13,685 nt of DNA from JAWLFY01 sp964462125 (GTDB lineage Bacteria > Planctomycetota > Planctomycetia > Pirellulales > Pirellulaceae), in the NCBI GenBank assembly GCA_964462125.1, contig CAYWXT010000148.1:1-13685 (forward strand), written 5' to 3'. A program made the position numbers and the translations under genes. The notes under the pieces were generated by a model. That model ran no database searches and was not told where the DNA came from. It was given only the letters and a program-made list of their open reading frames with translations. Positions 1 to 6,643 of this stretch are shown one piece after another. Position 1 is the stretch's first letter, and each line of letters opens with the position of its first letter.

Positions 1-330
1 CTTCATCGGATTACGGTCCCGCAGCGACCTGCACGCTCTGGGGGTTGCCGGGTTCCTGGTCGTTGTGGTCGGTTAAAATGCTGCTTACGCTACGAGTTCG
101 ACAACTATCAGATGCTTGCCGCCGAGCTCCCCCCGGTCGGCAGCCGCATCGTGACGCGGGAGGGCACCGCGCGGGTCTTGGCCCAAGACATCCTATCGAG
201 CCAACTCGTGGTGGAAACCGAGGACCGGCGACGTGTCCTGATCCGCGGGGACGACGTTTTGACCACAACCCAACGCGGCGAAGGTGATCAGCCATCGCGC
301 AGTCACCGCCGCAGGAAATCATCCGATTAA
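1..330 (+). CDS. ricT: RicT/PSP1-domain protein, 3' end (5' part lies outside the window)
   Basis: The frame is open from base 1 to the TAA at 328-330, giving the last 109 residues; there is an ATG at 112, but coding clearly begins upstream of it. The diagnostic stretch GRCGRLKCCLRYEFDNY (about residues 20-37 of this fragment) is the cysteine-rich signature of the PSP1 C-terminal domain. It is followed by a small beta-rich module starting LPPVGSRIVTREG, as in Bacillus RicT (YaaT). In Bacillus, RicT joins RicA and RicF in an Fe-S complex that promotes RNase Y-dependent mRNA maturation; whether it does so here is inference. The protein ends in a basic tail (SRSHRRRKSSD). The Minf_1886-family gene begins 13 bases downstream on the same strand, so co-transcription is likely. 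The few residues before the signature look less conserved than those after it. Confidence 0.8.
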   Translation, partial: LHRITVPQRPARSGGCRVPGRCGRLKCCLRYEFDNYQMLAAELPPVGSRIVTREGTARVLAQDILSSQLVVETEDRRRVLIRGDDVLTTTQRGEGDQPSRSHRRRKSSD

Positions 331-343
331 CGGACGTATCACC

Positions 344-757
344 ATGACTTCGCCCCTTCAAGCGATGCGGAAGCTGCTTCGAGAAGACAAGCGGTTCAAG
401 ATCGAGGCATATCAGTTCATCCGGGAATCGCTTCAATATGCCCATGAACACCTCGACGATATCGGGGGGGGCGTGGAGTCGTCCGATGCGAGCGGCCCCC
501 GGCACCTGACTGGACAGCAACTGTGCGAAGCTTGCCGGCGGTACGCCAGCGAGCAGTACGGCTATCTCGCCAAGACGGTTCTCGCCAGCTGGGGGTTGCA
601 TTCGACCAGCGATTTCGGCGAATTGGTTTACAATTTGATCCGCATCCAGCAGATGCGGAAAAGCGACACCGACCGCCGGGAAGACTTTGATGATGTCTAC
701 GACTTCGACGAAGCGTTCGAGCCGACTTTTGAATTGGTCGCGCACGATGAGGACTGA
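344..757 (+). CDS. Minf_1886 family protein (conserved, function unknown)
   Basis: A 137-residue soluble protein with no signal peptide or membrane segment. It matches the Minf_1886 family, which has no assigned function and which I associate mainly with Planctomycetes and Verrucomicrobia. The recognisable family pattern is an N-terminal helix (AMRKLLREDKRFKIEAYQFI), a HLTGQQLCEACRRYA segment, then EQYGYLAKTVLASWGL, the conserved SDFGELVYNLI block, and an acidic C-terminal region REDFDDVYDFDEAFEP. The ATG at 344 is preferred over an earlier alternative start at 284, because 344 lies just after the ricT stop and starts directly on the conserved region; no clear Shine-Dalgarno is present. Its end overlaps the start of the following methyltransferase gene, suggesting translational coupling. 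Function cannot be inferred from the sequence. Confidence 0.85.
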   Translation: MTSPLQAMRKLLREDKRFKIEAYQFIRESLQYAHEHLDDIGGGVESSDASGPRHLTGQQLCEACRRYASEQYGYLAKTVLASWGLHSTSDFGELVYNLIRIQQMRKSDTDRREDFDDVYDFDEAFEPTFELVAHDED

Positions 758-1592
758 AACGCCCGCGACCGGTCTGCTGTGCCCCTCGAGTCGCAAGCTT
801 CTCACCCCTTTTCTCACCTGGGCCTTGTTGTTGGCCCTGTTGCCGGCAGCAGCGTTTGCCCAACCGGCGCCGGAGATCGGCGAGGCGCCTGGATCATCAG
901 CGGAGGTGGCAGAGAAGCCGGAGGAGAAAGCCCGCCGGAGTTACCTTGGCCGGGTTGTCGCCCAGCCGATGTCCCACCGCGGCGCCCCCTGGTTGATCCG
1001 TCCGGAGCGGGAGGAGGAGGAAAGTGTCCGCGAGGCGTTCGAGCAGCTTGAGCTTGCTCCCGGCATGACCGTTTGTGACATGGGCTGTGGCAACGGCTTT
1101 TGGTCGCTGCCGATCGCTGGGGTGGTCGACACCGAGGGACGCGTGCTGGCGGTCGACATCCAGCGGGAGATGCTCGCGAAGTTGCGCACGCGGGCGGCGA
1201 AGGCGAAGTTGGAAAACATCGAACCGATCCTGGGGAAGGTTGACGACCCGAATTTGCCCGCCGGTGAGGTCGACTTGGTGCTGATGGTCGACGTCTATCA
1301 CGAATTCTCGCACCCGGAATCGATGCTCTGGGGGATCCGCCGCTCGCTGCGGCCGGAAGGAGTGGTGGCGCTGCTGGAGTATCGGGAGGAGGACCCGACG
1401 GTGCCGATCAAACCGCTGCACAAGATGTCGAAGCGGCAGATCATGAAGGAGTACGAAAAGAACGGGTTCAAGCTGGTCCGCGAATACAATCAGCTGCCGT
1501 GGCAGCACCTGATGTTCTTCGCTCGCGACGACAGCCCCCTGGAATCGATTGAACCGCTGCCCGCTCGCCAAGTGCTCGACGATTTGCGGTAA
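747..1592 (+). CDS. Exported class I SAM-dependent methyltransferase
   Basis: A 281-residue protein. Residues 1-38 form a classic signal peptide: a basic stretch, the hydrophobic core LLTPFLTWALLLALLPAA, and an AFA|QP cleavage site. The mature part is a Rossmann-fold methyltransferase: motif I at 109-117 (VCDMGCGNG), an acidic residue at the end of strand 2 (VLAVDIQ, about 133-139), and the segment VDLVLMVDVYHEF followed by LRPEGVVALLEY. The C-terminal blocks VPIKPLHKMS and LPWQHLMFFAR resemble a group of planctomycete methyltransferases also carrying signal peptides. The substrate is unknown. The ATG at 747 is chosen because it yields the signal peptide; a start at 687 would bury it behind 20 extra residues inside the upstream gene. 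The first 11 bases overlap the Minf_1886 gene. An exported SAM-dependent enzyme is puzzling, since SAM is normally cytoplasmic. Confidence 0.85.
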   Translation: MRTETPATGLLCPSSRKLLTPFLTWALLLALLPAAAFAQPAPEIGEAPGSSAEVAEKPEEKARRSYLGRVVAQPMSHRGAPWLIRPEREEEESVREAFEQLELAPGMTVCDMGCGNGFWSLPIAGVVDTEGRVLAVDIQREMLAKLRTRAAKAKLENIEPILGKVDDPNLPAGEVDLVLMVDVYHEFSHPESMLWGIRRSLRPEGVVALLEYREEDPTVPIKPLHKMSKRQIMKEYEKNGFKLVREYNQLPWQHLMFFARDDSPLESIEPLPARQVLDDLR

Positions 1593-1628
1593 ACTTGCCG
1601 CCGGGCCGTTGGTCCTGCAACGTCCTTG

Positions 1629-1640
1629 CTTGACGTCAAG
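1629..1640. promoter_or_regulatory. 12-bp perfect palindrome upstream of the nucleoside transporter
   Basis: CTTGACGTCAAG reads identically on both strands and lies 45 bases before the transporter ATG, in a 93-base gap. It has the size and symmetry of a dimeric regulator's operator and includes a TTGACG that could double as a -35 element, though no good -10 follows at the right spacing. Its function is inference only. Confidence 0.25.
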
Positions 1641-1685
1641 TTTGCCGATCGACCTTTTGCACACTCCAGCCGCGGAAAGAGACTG

Positions 1686-2999
1686 ATGCCGATTCCCGTC
1701 CGCCTGTACATCATGATGTTCCTCCAGTTTTTCGTCTGGGGGGCGTTTTTCGTGCCGATGGGGAACTACTTGGGGGTCATTTTCGCCGAGTACGAAGAGA
1801 CCGGAAGCCTCAACACGATTATCGGCAACACCTACGCCACCCAGACGTGGGCGGCGCTGTTTGCGCCGCTGATCGTGGGCTTCGTCGCTGACCGATTGTT
1901 CAACAAGGAACGGGTCAACGGCGTGTTGCATCTGCTCGGCGCGGCGATGCTGTGGTGGTGCAGCACGATCACCGAATCACCGGCGGCGTTCTTTTGGGTG
2001 ATGCTCGCCTTTTTCCTCTGTTACATGCCGACCCTCGCGTTGGTCAACGCGATCACCTTCCAGAACGTCGAGTCGATCGAGAACGACTTTCCCAAGATTC
2101 GGCTTTGGGGCACGGTGGGCTGGATCGTCTCCGGGTTGGTTGTTTCTCAATCGATGTTCGGGATTTTTCCCCTGCCGATTCTACCGGGGGTGGAGAACGC
2201 CGGCAGCACCGCATTTCCGCTGCAGCTCGCCGCGGTCGTCAGCGTCATCTATGGGATCTACAGCTTCACGCTTCCGGCCTCGCCACCCCAGGGGCGCGGT
2301 GAACCGATCAGCATTGTCCGGGTGCTTGGATTGGACGCGGTGAAGCTGTTCAAGAACACCGACTATCTTGTCTTCGCCGTCTGCTCGTTTTTGATCTGCA
2401 TTCCCTTGGCGTTCTACTATGCCAGGACCTACGAGTTTGTTTCCCAGATGGCATTTGATGACCGGGCCGCTGGGGTGATGGCGTTGGGGCAGGTCAGCGA
2501 GATCTTGTTCATGGCGTTGGTTCCGTTTTTCTTGCTGCGGCTCGGCGTGAAGAAGATGTTGCTGGTGGGCATGCTCGCCTGGGCGCTGCGTTACGCCCTA
2601 TTCGGCTTGGTTCCCTCCAGCGGTGCGGTGCTTGTGGTCGGGATTTTGCTCCACGGAATCTGCTACGACTTTTTCTTTGTCACCGGCCAGCTGTACACCG
2701 ACCGAGTCGCCCCGGCGGGCATTCGGACCAGCGCCCAGGCGTTGGTCGGCTTGTTGACCTATGGCGCCGGGATGCTCGTCGGCAACTACGTCCTCGGACT
2801 GTGGGGCGACGGGATCGGGCTCGACCCGACCACCCGGGAGGGCTGGCACACGGATGCAGCGATGTTTTGGCTGATGCCGGCTGGGTTGGCCGCTGCCGTC
2901 GCCGTGTTGTTCTTCTTTACCTTCTGGGAAAAGCCGGGAATGGCCGAGGCGATGGCCGAAGCTGAACCGGAACCGGATGTCGATCCGGCTTTGGTGTAA
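1686..2999 (+). CDS. MFS nucleoside:H+ symporter (NupG/XapB-like)
   Basis: A 437-residue polytopic membrane protein, close in size to E. coli NupG (418), with about 12 hydrophobic segments. The N-terminus (MPIPVRLYIMMFLQFFVWGAF) begins directly with the first membrane helix. Family hallmarks of the Nuc_H_symport group include WGAFFVPMGNYL, the CYMPTLALVNAITF helix, and FPKIRLWGTVGWIVSGLV. The expected role is proton-driven nucleoside import across the inner membrane; the exact substrate cannot be read from sequence. The ATG at 1686 is preceded by GGAAAG (1674-1679), a plausible ribosome site, and a start at 1626 would add a hydrophilic leader that does not fit the family. The C-terminus ends in an acidic tail (EAEPEPDVD). 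It converges on a nucleoside hydrolase gene, consistent with shared use in nucleoside salvage. Confidence 0.88.
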   Translation: MPIPVRLYIMMFLQFFVWGAFFVPMGNYLGVIFAEYEETGSLNTIIGNTYATQTWAALFAPLIVGFVADRLFNKERVNGVLHLLGAAMLWWCSTITESPAAFFWVMLAFFLCYMPTLALVNAITFQNVESIENDFPKIRLWGTVGWIVSGLVVSQSMFGIFPLPILPGVENAGSTAFPLQLAAVVSVIYGIYSFTLPASPPQGRGEPISIVRVLGLDAVKLFKNTDYLVFAVCSFLICIPLAFYYARTYEFVSQMAFDDRAAGVMALGQVSEILFMALVPFFLLRLGVKKMLLVGMLAWALRYALFGLVPSSGAVLVVGILLHGICYDFFFVTGQLYTDRVAPAGIRTSAQALVGLLTYGAGMLVGNYVLGLWGDGIGLDPTTREGWHTDAAMFWLMPAGLAAAVAVLFFFTFWEKPGMAEAMAEAEPEPDVDPALV

Positions 3000-3008
3000 G
3001 GGCAACGG

Positions 3009-3122
3009 TCAGATCCAGGGTAGAAATGCCCAAGTTCGCCGGCGGTACTGTTCGTAGCCCGGCATGTCACCGATCAGCATTCGTTCCTCGTAGACTGCTT
3101 TCACAATCAGGACAAACCACCG
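3009..3122 (-). pseudogene. C-terminal remnant of an isoprenylcysteine-carboxylmethyltransferase-type gene
   Basis: On the minus strand, 37 sense codons followed by TGA directly continue the frame of the nucleoside hydrolase after its TAG stop. They encode a hydrophobic start (RWFVLIVKAVY) and then EERMLIGDMPGYEQYRRRT, ending WAFLPWI. The EE-x-L...PGY-x-Y-x-R-R arrangement and the final LPW resemble the extreme C-terminus of the ICMT/PEMT-type membrane methyltransferases (for example EExxLxxELPGYxxYxxRxRxxLIP). No start codon or upstream membrane helices of such a gene are present, because the nucleoside hydrolase occupies that place. I read this as the scar of a gene whose front was deleted. 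An alternative is chance similarity in a short spacer. Confidence 0.5.
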
Positions 3123-4064
3123 CTACGTTTGCTGGCCGGCGTAGCGGAGGCCACGGAGGATGGCGTTCAGAGCGTCGTCCTGGTTGATGTCCAGTGCGAC
3201 CTCCATGTTCTCGTGCCATTCTGGGCGCAGGCGGCGGTCGAACACGGTCATGCCACGGGTGAGTTCACCGCGCGTTTCGACATCGCCCGCCATTCCGACC
3301 CAGCTGAACAGGTCCGGGTCGAGGACAGCCAGCAGGGTGGTGGGATCGTACAGTGGGATCAGTTCCCGTCCCAGCTTCTCATGGGCGGCGCGAAACGCGT
3401 AGGGAAGGATCCGGTGGAGCAGCGCCCCGGCGCGGGTCTCCTCGTCCGGCAGCTGCTCAATCAGTTCGACGCCAAAGGTGAGTGACTCGGTGACGTCGAG
3501 CGGGACGAGCCGCTTGGTGATGGCCGAATGAAAGACCTCCTTCGCCGCGTCCGCATTGAAGAACATGTTGAACTCGGCGGCGGCGGTCACGTTGCCGGCA
3601 TGCTCGACCGCCCCGCCGCTGATCACGATTTGGTCAATCATCGCGATCGCGGAAGGGTCGCGTTGGCAGACCTTGGCGAGATTCGTCAGGGGGCCGAGGC
3701 ACAGAATCGTGATTTCTCCAGGGTATTGCCGGAGCAATTCCGAGATCACCTTGTCACTGGGGTGCTGATGCTGGCGGATCGAGCACTGGAAATGGCACCC
3801 GCCAAGCCCGTCGGGGCCGTGCAGATGTTTGTCGTCGAACACGGACGCGCCGTTGGGGACCGAGGCTTTCCCGATCCGCGGATACAGTGGTGGGTCGAGC
3901 TGTTGAAGGATCGCCGTGGCGTTCGTGGTCGACTGCTCGGCATCGATCGTTCCCGCCGTCGCCGTGATCGCCAGCACTTGCAGTCGCGGGTCGAACAAGG
4001 CCAAGCAGAGTGCGACGGCGTCGTCGATCCCGGGGTCACAATCGATGATGATTTTGCGTGTCAT
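3123..4064 (-). CDS. Inosine-uridine nucleoside hydrolase family protein with altered active site
   Basis: A 313-residue protein, typical length for nucleoside N-ribohydrolases, which split nucleosides into base and ribose. The calcium and ribose site DCDPGIDDA is at residues 8-16 (D8, D10, D14, D15), with HGPDGLGG at 82-89, LGPLTNLA at 123-130, AEFN at 163-166 and the late calcium ligand D240. Compared from memory with the Crithidia enzyme, three positions differ: the Asn39 position is Thr39 (AGT for VGN), the Asp of the DPEAA block is Asn170, and the catalytic His before the late Asp is Tyr239 (LYDP for VHDP). It may therefore have changed specificity or rate. It converges on a nucleoside transporter gene, supporting a salvage role. 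The ATG at 4064 begins right at the conserved N-terminus; no Shine-Dalgarno is visible. Confidence 0.88.
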   Translation of the reverse strand: MTRKIIIDCDPGIDDAVALCLALFDPRLQVLAITATAGTIDAEQSTTNATAILQQLDPPLYPRIGKASVPNGASVFDDKHLHGPDGLGGCHFQCSIRQHQHPSDKVISELLRQYPGEITILCLGPLTNLAKVCQRDPSAIAMIDQIVISGGAVEHAGNVTAAAEFNMFFNADAAKEVFHSAITKRLVPLDVTESLTFGVELIEQLPDEETRAGALLHRILPYAFRAAHEKLGRELIPLYDPTTLLAVLDPDLFSWVGMAGDVETRGELTRGMTVFDRRLRPEWHENMEVALDINQDDALNAILRGLRYAGQQT

Positions 4065-4211
4065 ACGCCAAGTTTAAAAAGACTCCCGCTGCGGCACGAC
4101 CCCGATATGATAGGTTGAGGGATGATTGTGCCAAGGGACACCGGCTCTGTCGCGGTCTGCCTCGGATCTTGTTCCCCCCTTCGCCCACCTTTCCACCGAT
4201 CCTGCCGATCC

Positions 4212-5219
4212 ATGTCTCCATTCGATCAAGCCATTCGACAAGCCGAAGCGGGCGAGGATCTGCAAGAGGCACAGACCAGTGAGCTGATCGATGCCATGCT
4301 CCGGGGCGAGGTGGCCGACGAAGCCATCGCTCAGCTGCTGCTGGCGCTTCGAGCCAAAGGGGAATCGGTCGACGAATTGGTCGGGGCGGCCCGGGCGATG
4401 CGGCGGCACATGACGCGGATCCCGCACGACCACCCGATCTTGCTGGACACTTGCGGGACCGGCGGCAGCGGGAGTGGAACATTCAACATCAGCACCGCGG
4501 TGGCGATCGTCGTCGCAGCCGCAGGCGTTCCGGTGGCCAAGCATGGGAACCGAAAAGCGACCAGCCGCAGCGGCTCTGCCGACGTGTTGGAAATCCTTGG
4601 CGTCCGCCTCGAGTCGCAGCCCCACGCGGTCGCCGACCGACTCGGCGCCGTCGGCATTTGCTTCTGTTTCGCCGCCACGCTGCATCCGGCGATGCGACAC
4701 GTGGTCGGCGTTCGCCGCCAGCTCGGCGTCCCCACCCTGTTCAACCTGCTCGGCCCGCTGTGCAACCCGGCCGGGGCGAGCCACCAGCTCTTAGGGACCT
4801 CCAACCAGGCCAAGCAAGACACGATCGCCGCGGCGGTTGGACGGCTGGGGACCGTGCGGGCCATGATCGTCCACGCCGATGACGGCCAGGATGAGGTTTC
4901 GCTCGGGGGCCGAACTCGCGTGGTCGACGTCCGCAAGGAAGCTCAAGAGGTCATCGAATGGACTCCTGCCGAGTTCGGATTCCCACCGGCTGGTCATGAG
5001 GCGTTGGCTGCCGCGGATCCAGCCGAGAGCGCCGCGATCATCCGCAGGCTGTTAGCGGGAGAACCGGGGCCATGCCGCGACACGGTATTGGCCGGAGCCG
5101 CCGCGGCACTGTTGCTCGCCGAGCAAGTTGACTCGCTCCGGCGGGGCATTGACCTGGCGGCCAACTGCGTCGATTCCGGGGCGGCCGAGGCCAAGCTGGA
5201 AGCCCTTTGCCAGGCTTAG
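4212..5219 (+). CDS. trpD: Anthranilate phosphoribosyltransferase
   Basis: A 335-residue protein of standard TrpD length. It transfers phosphoribose from PRPP to anthranilate, the second step of tryptophan synthesis from chorismate. An N-terminal helical domain (about 1-70) precedes the PRPP loop DTCGTGGSGSGTFNIST (79-95); the family usually has D after GTGG, here it is S. KHGNRKATSRSGSADVLE (110-127) is the anthranilate and PRPP-binding region, and HADDGQDE (221-228) carries the acidic pair that binds magnesium. The ATG at 4212 is chosen because it gives the normal start; an upstream alternative at 4122 would add 30 low-complexity residues unlike the family. No Shine-Dalgarno is visible. No other trp genes flank it, so the pathway genes are scattered in this genome. 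It is divergent from the nucleoside hydrolase across 147 bases. Confidence 0.95.
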   Translation: MSPFDQAIRQAEAGEDLQEAQTSELIDAMLRGEVADEAIAQLLLALRAKGESVDELVGAARAMRRHMTRIPHDHPILLDTCGTGGSGSGTFNISTAVAIVVAAAGVPVAKHGNRKATSRSGSADVLEILGVRLESQPHAVADRLGAVGICFCFAATLHPAMRHVVGVRRQLGVPTLFNLLGPLCNPAGASHQLLGTSNQAKQDTIAAAVGRLGTVRAMIVHADDGQDEVSLGGRTRVVDVRKEAQEVIEWTPAEFGFPPAGHEALAAADPAESAAIIRRLLAGEPGPCRDTVLAGAAAALLLAEQVDSLRRGIDLAANCVDSGAAEAKLEALCQA

Positions 5220-5284
5220 CCCGTACATGATCCCGATGGGGTCGTGGCCGCGCCGCAACTGCTCCGATTCGAAAGCGAGCTTCT

Positions 5285-5746
5285 TCATTCAGGGGGCCAG
5301 CGAATCGGCTGCTTCGCTTGGGTTGGACGCAGCGGAGTGAACCCGTCCTCCGCTGGTGTGCGGGCGTAGTGGTAGGTGAAGGCCTGGCCGAGCGGCCGAG
5401 ATTCCGGCGAGTAGACCATCACGGTGACTCGGTGGTAGAGGTCTGGCTCACCCGGCTGACCGGCCCCCTCAATGCGGTCGAGTCGGCGGAGCACGGTGGG
5501 GAGGTTCACCGGGGCGAACCGCCAGAGCTCGCCCAAAACTCGGTCCGTTCCTGGAAGTAGGGCGGGGTAGTCCCGACGATGAAACAGCGTTCCGCGGGTC
5601 CAGGCAGGACAGATCGCCAGGGGTTCCACTGGCCATTGAGCCTCTCGCTCCTGGCCCTGCTGAAGCGTTCCATAGACGAAGAATTGGGTGATCGAGTGCA
5701 CCTCGGTTGGAGTCTGCAGGTTCACAAACGTCGTTCCTTTGATCAT
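5285..5746 (-). CDS. Gamma-glutamylcyclotransferase (GGCT/AIG2-like) family protein
   Basis: A 153-residue protein with the small GGCT fold. The signature FVYGTLQQGQ is at residues 23-32, and the candidate catalytic glutamate is E93 in RRLDRIEG (88-94). Between them are TRGTLFHRRDYPAL and VLGELWRF, and near the C-terminus AFTYHYA. The family acts on gamma-glutamyl peptides or amines and releases 5-oxoproline, but many bacterial members have unproven substrates. I chose the ATG at 5746, 22 residues before the signature; an ATG at 5785 would add 13 residues and cannot be excluded. The gene is convergent with trpD (65-base gap) and divergent from rsmG, so it is probably transcribed alone. Confidence 0.8.
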   Translation of the reverse strand: MIKGTTFVNLQTPTEVHSITQFFVYGTLQQGQEREAQWPVEPLAICPAWTRGTLFHRRDYPALLPGTDRVLGELWRFAPVNLPTVLRRLDRIEGAGQPGEPDLYHRVTVMVYSPESRPLGQAFTYHYARTPAEDGFTPLRPTQAKQPIRWPPE

Positions 5747-5822
5747 GATCTCTGTCACATCCGTTTCGGCGAAACGGACGTACATCTGGCTCGCCGAACC
5801 GGGAAGGGGGTTGCCTGTTCCC

Positions 5823-5850
5823 CGTTATCCTTCACGCGTTATCCGTCACT
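5823..5850. repeat. 14-bp imperfect tandem repeat upstream of rsmG
   Basis: Two adjacent copies, CGTTATCCTTCACG and CGTTATCCGTCACT, differ at two positions. They lie 26 bases before the rsmG start, in the spacer shared with the divergent GGCT gene. The repeat could be a short regulator-binding array or merely replication slippage. Confidence 0.4.
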
Positions 5851-5875
5851 GATTGTTCCGGAAGGTACCTCGTTC

Positions 5876-6532
5876 ATGCCGCTTGATCCAGGATTCTCGA
5901 CATCGCTGGCGAACCATGCAATCGTGCTGGACCCATCGGTGGCGGCCAAGCTGGATGCGTTTGCCAAATCATTGTGGGCGTGGAACGAGAAGCTGAACCT
6001 GACCCGGCACACGACCTGGGACCAGTTCGTCGGGCGAGACTTACGGGACACGCTTCAGCTCGCCCCGTTGCTTGCCCCAGGCGAGGAGGTATTGGACTTG
6101 GGCAGTGGCAACGGGGTTCCCGGGATCCCGCTGGCGATCTTGCGTCCCGACGTTCAGGTCTCGTTGGCGGAATCGGTGGGCAAACGGGCCAATGTGCTGA
6201 ACGAAATCGTCGCCGACCTGGAATTGCCGATTGCGGTTTATGCGGCACGTGGGGAGGATTTGCTGGAGGACTTTCGCTTCACGACGATCGTCAGCCGGGC
6301 GGTGGGCAGCTTGGCGAAGTTCTGTCGTTGGATTCAGCCGCACTGGGACAACGTCGACCGTTTGCTGCTGATCAAGGGACCGAAGTGGGTCGAGGAACGT
6401 GGGGAGGCCCGGCATGTGGGGGCGCTTTCGGGGTTGAACTTGCGTTGTGCCACGACGTATTCCTTGGGTGATGCCAGCGATTCCGAGGGGGTGATCCTGC
6501 AGGTCTCGCCGAAGTCCCGCTCGATCACGTAA
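5876..6532 (+). CDS. rsmG: 16S rRNA (guanine-527 N7) methyltransferase
   Basis: A 218-residue class I methyltransferase. It uses SAM to methylate G527 of 16S rRNA in the 530 loop; loss of this enzyme in other bacteria gives low-level streptomycin resistance. The N-terminal segment WAWNEKLNLTRHT (34-46) is the family's typical lead-in, followed by DLRDTLQLAPLL and SAM motif I, VLDLGSGNGVPGIPLAI (72-88). VSLAESVGKRANVLNEI and VSRAVGSL with LIKGPKW complete the family pattern. The ATG at 5876 has a clear GGAAGG site at 5860-5865 with a 10-base spacer, the best Shine-Dalgarno in the window; a start at 5579 would add 99 unrelated residues. It is not next to gid/mnmG or parA here, unlike its common position near the replication origin in many bacteria. 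Confidence 0.93.
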   Translation: MPLDPGFSTSLANHAIVLDPSVAAKLDAFAKSLWAWNEKLNLTRHTTWDQFVGRDLRDTLQLAPLLAPGEEVLDLGSGNGVPGIPLAILRPDVQVSLAESVGKRANVLNEIVADLELPIAVYAARGEDLLEDFRFTTIVSRAVGSLAKFCRWIQPHWDNVDRLLLIKGPKWVEERGEARHVGALSGLNLRCATTYSLGDASDSEGVILQVSPKSRSIT

Positions 6533-6643
6533 CCGCCGGTCCGCGGACATGCCCTGGTGGTTTTTGTCAGGCTCCCTATATTTCCCGTTAACCTCCGCCC
6601 TGTCCGTCTCCGATCGATTGCGTTCTCCCTCCCATCCAGCGTG

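Noticed and set aside
45..287. Plus-strand open frame of 80 codons in another frame of ricT
   Set aside because: It overlaps the RicT-coding frame and has arginine- and proline-rich shadow composition.
112..330. A complete 72-residue gene starting at 112
   Set aside because: The same frame is open to base 1 and contains the RicT cysteine signature before 112, so this is the end of a longer gene.
897..1931. Minus-strand open frame of 344 codons spanning the methyltransferase and the transporter start
   Set aside because: It crosses two real plus-strand genes and their gap, and has low-complexity antisense composition.
4106..4111. TATGAT as a -10 element for trpD
   Set aside because: No acceptable -35 lies 16-18 bases upstream, and it is about 100 bases from the start codon.
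6539..6548. Palindrome GTCCGCGGAC after rsmG as a terminator
   Set aside because: There is no adjacent T-run (the nearest is 13 bases away), and short GC palindromes are common in DNA of this composition.
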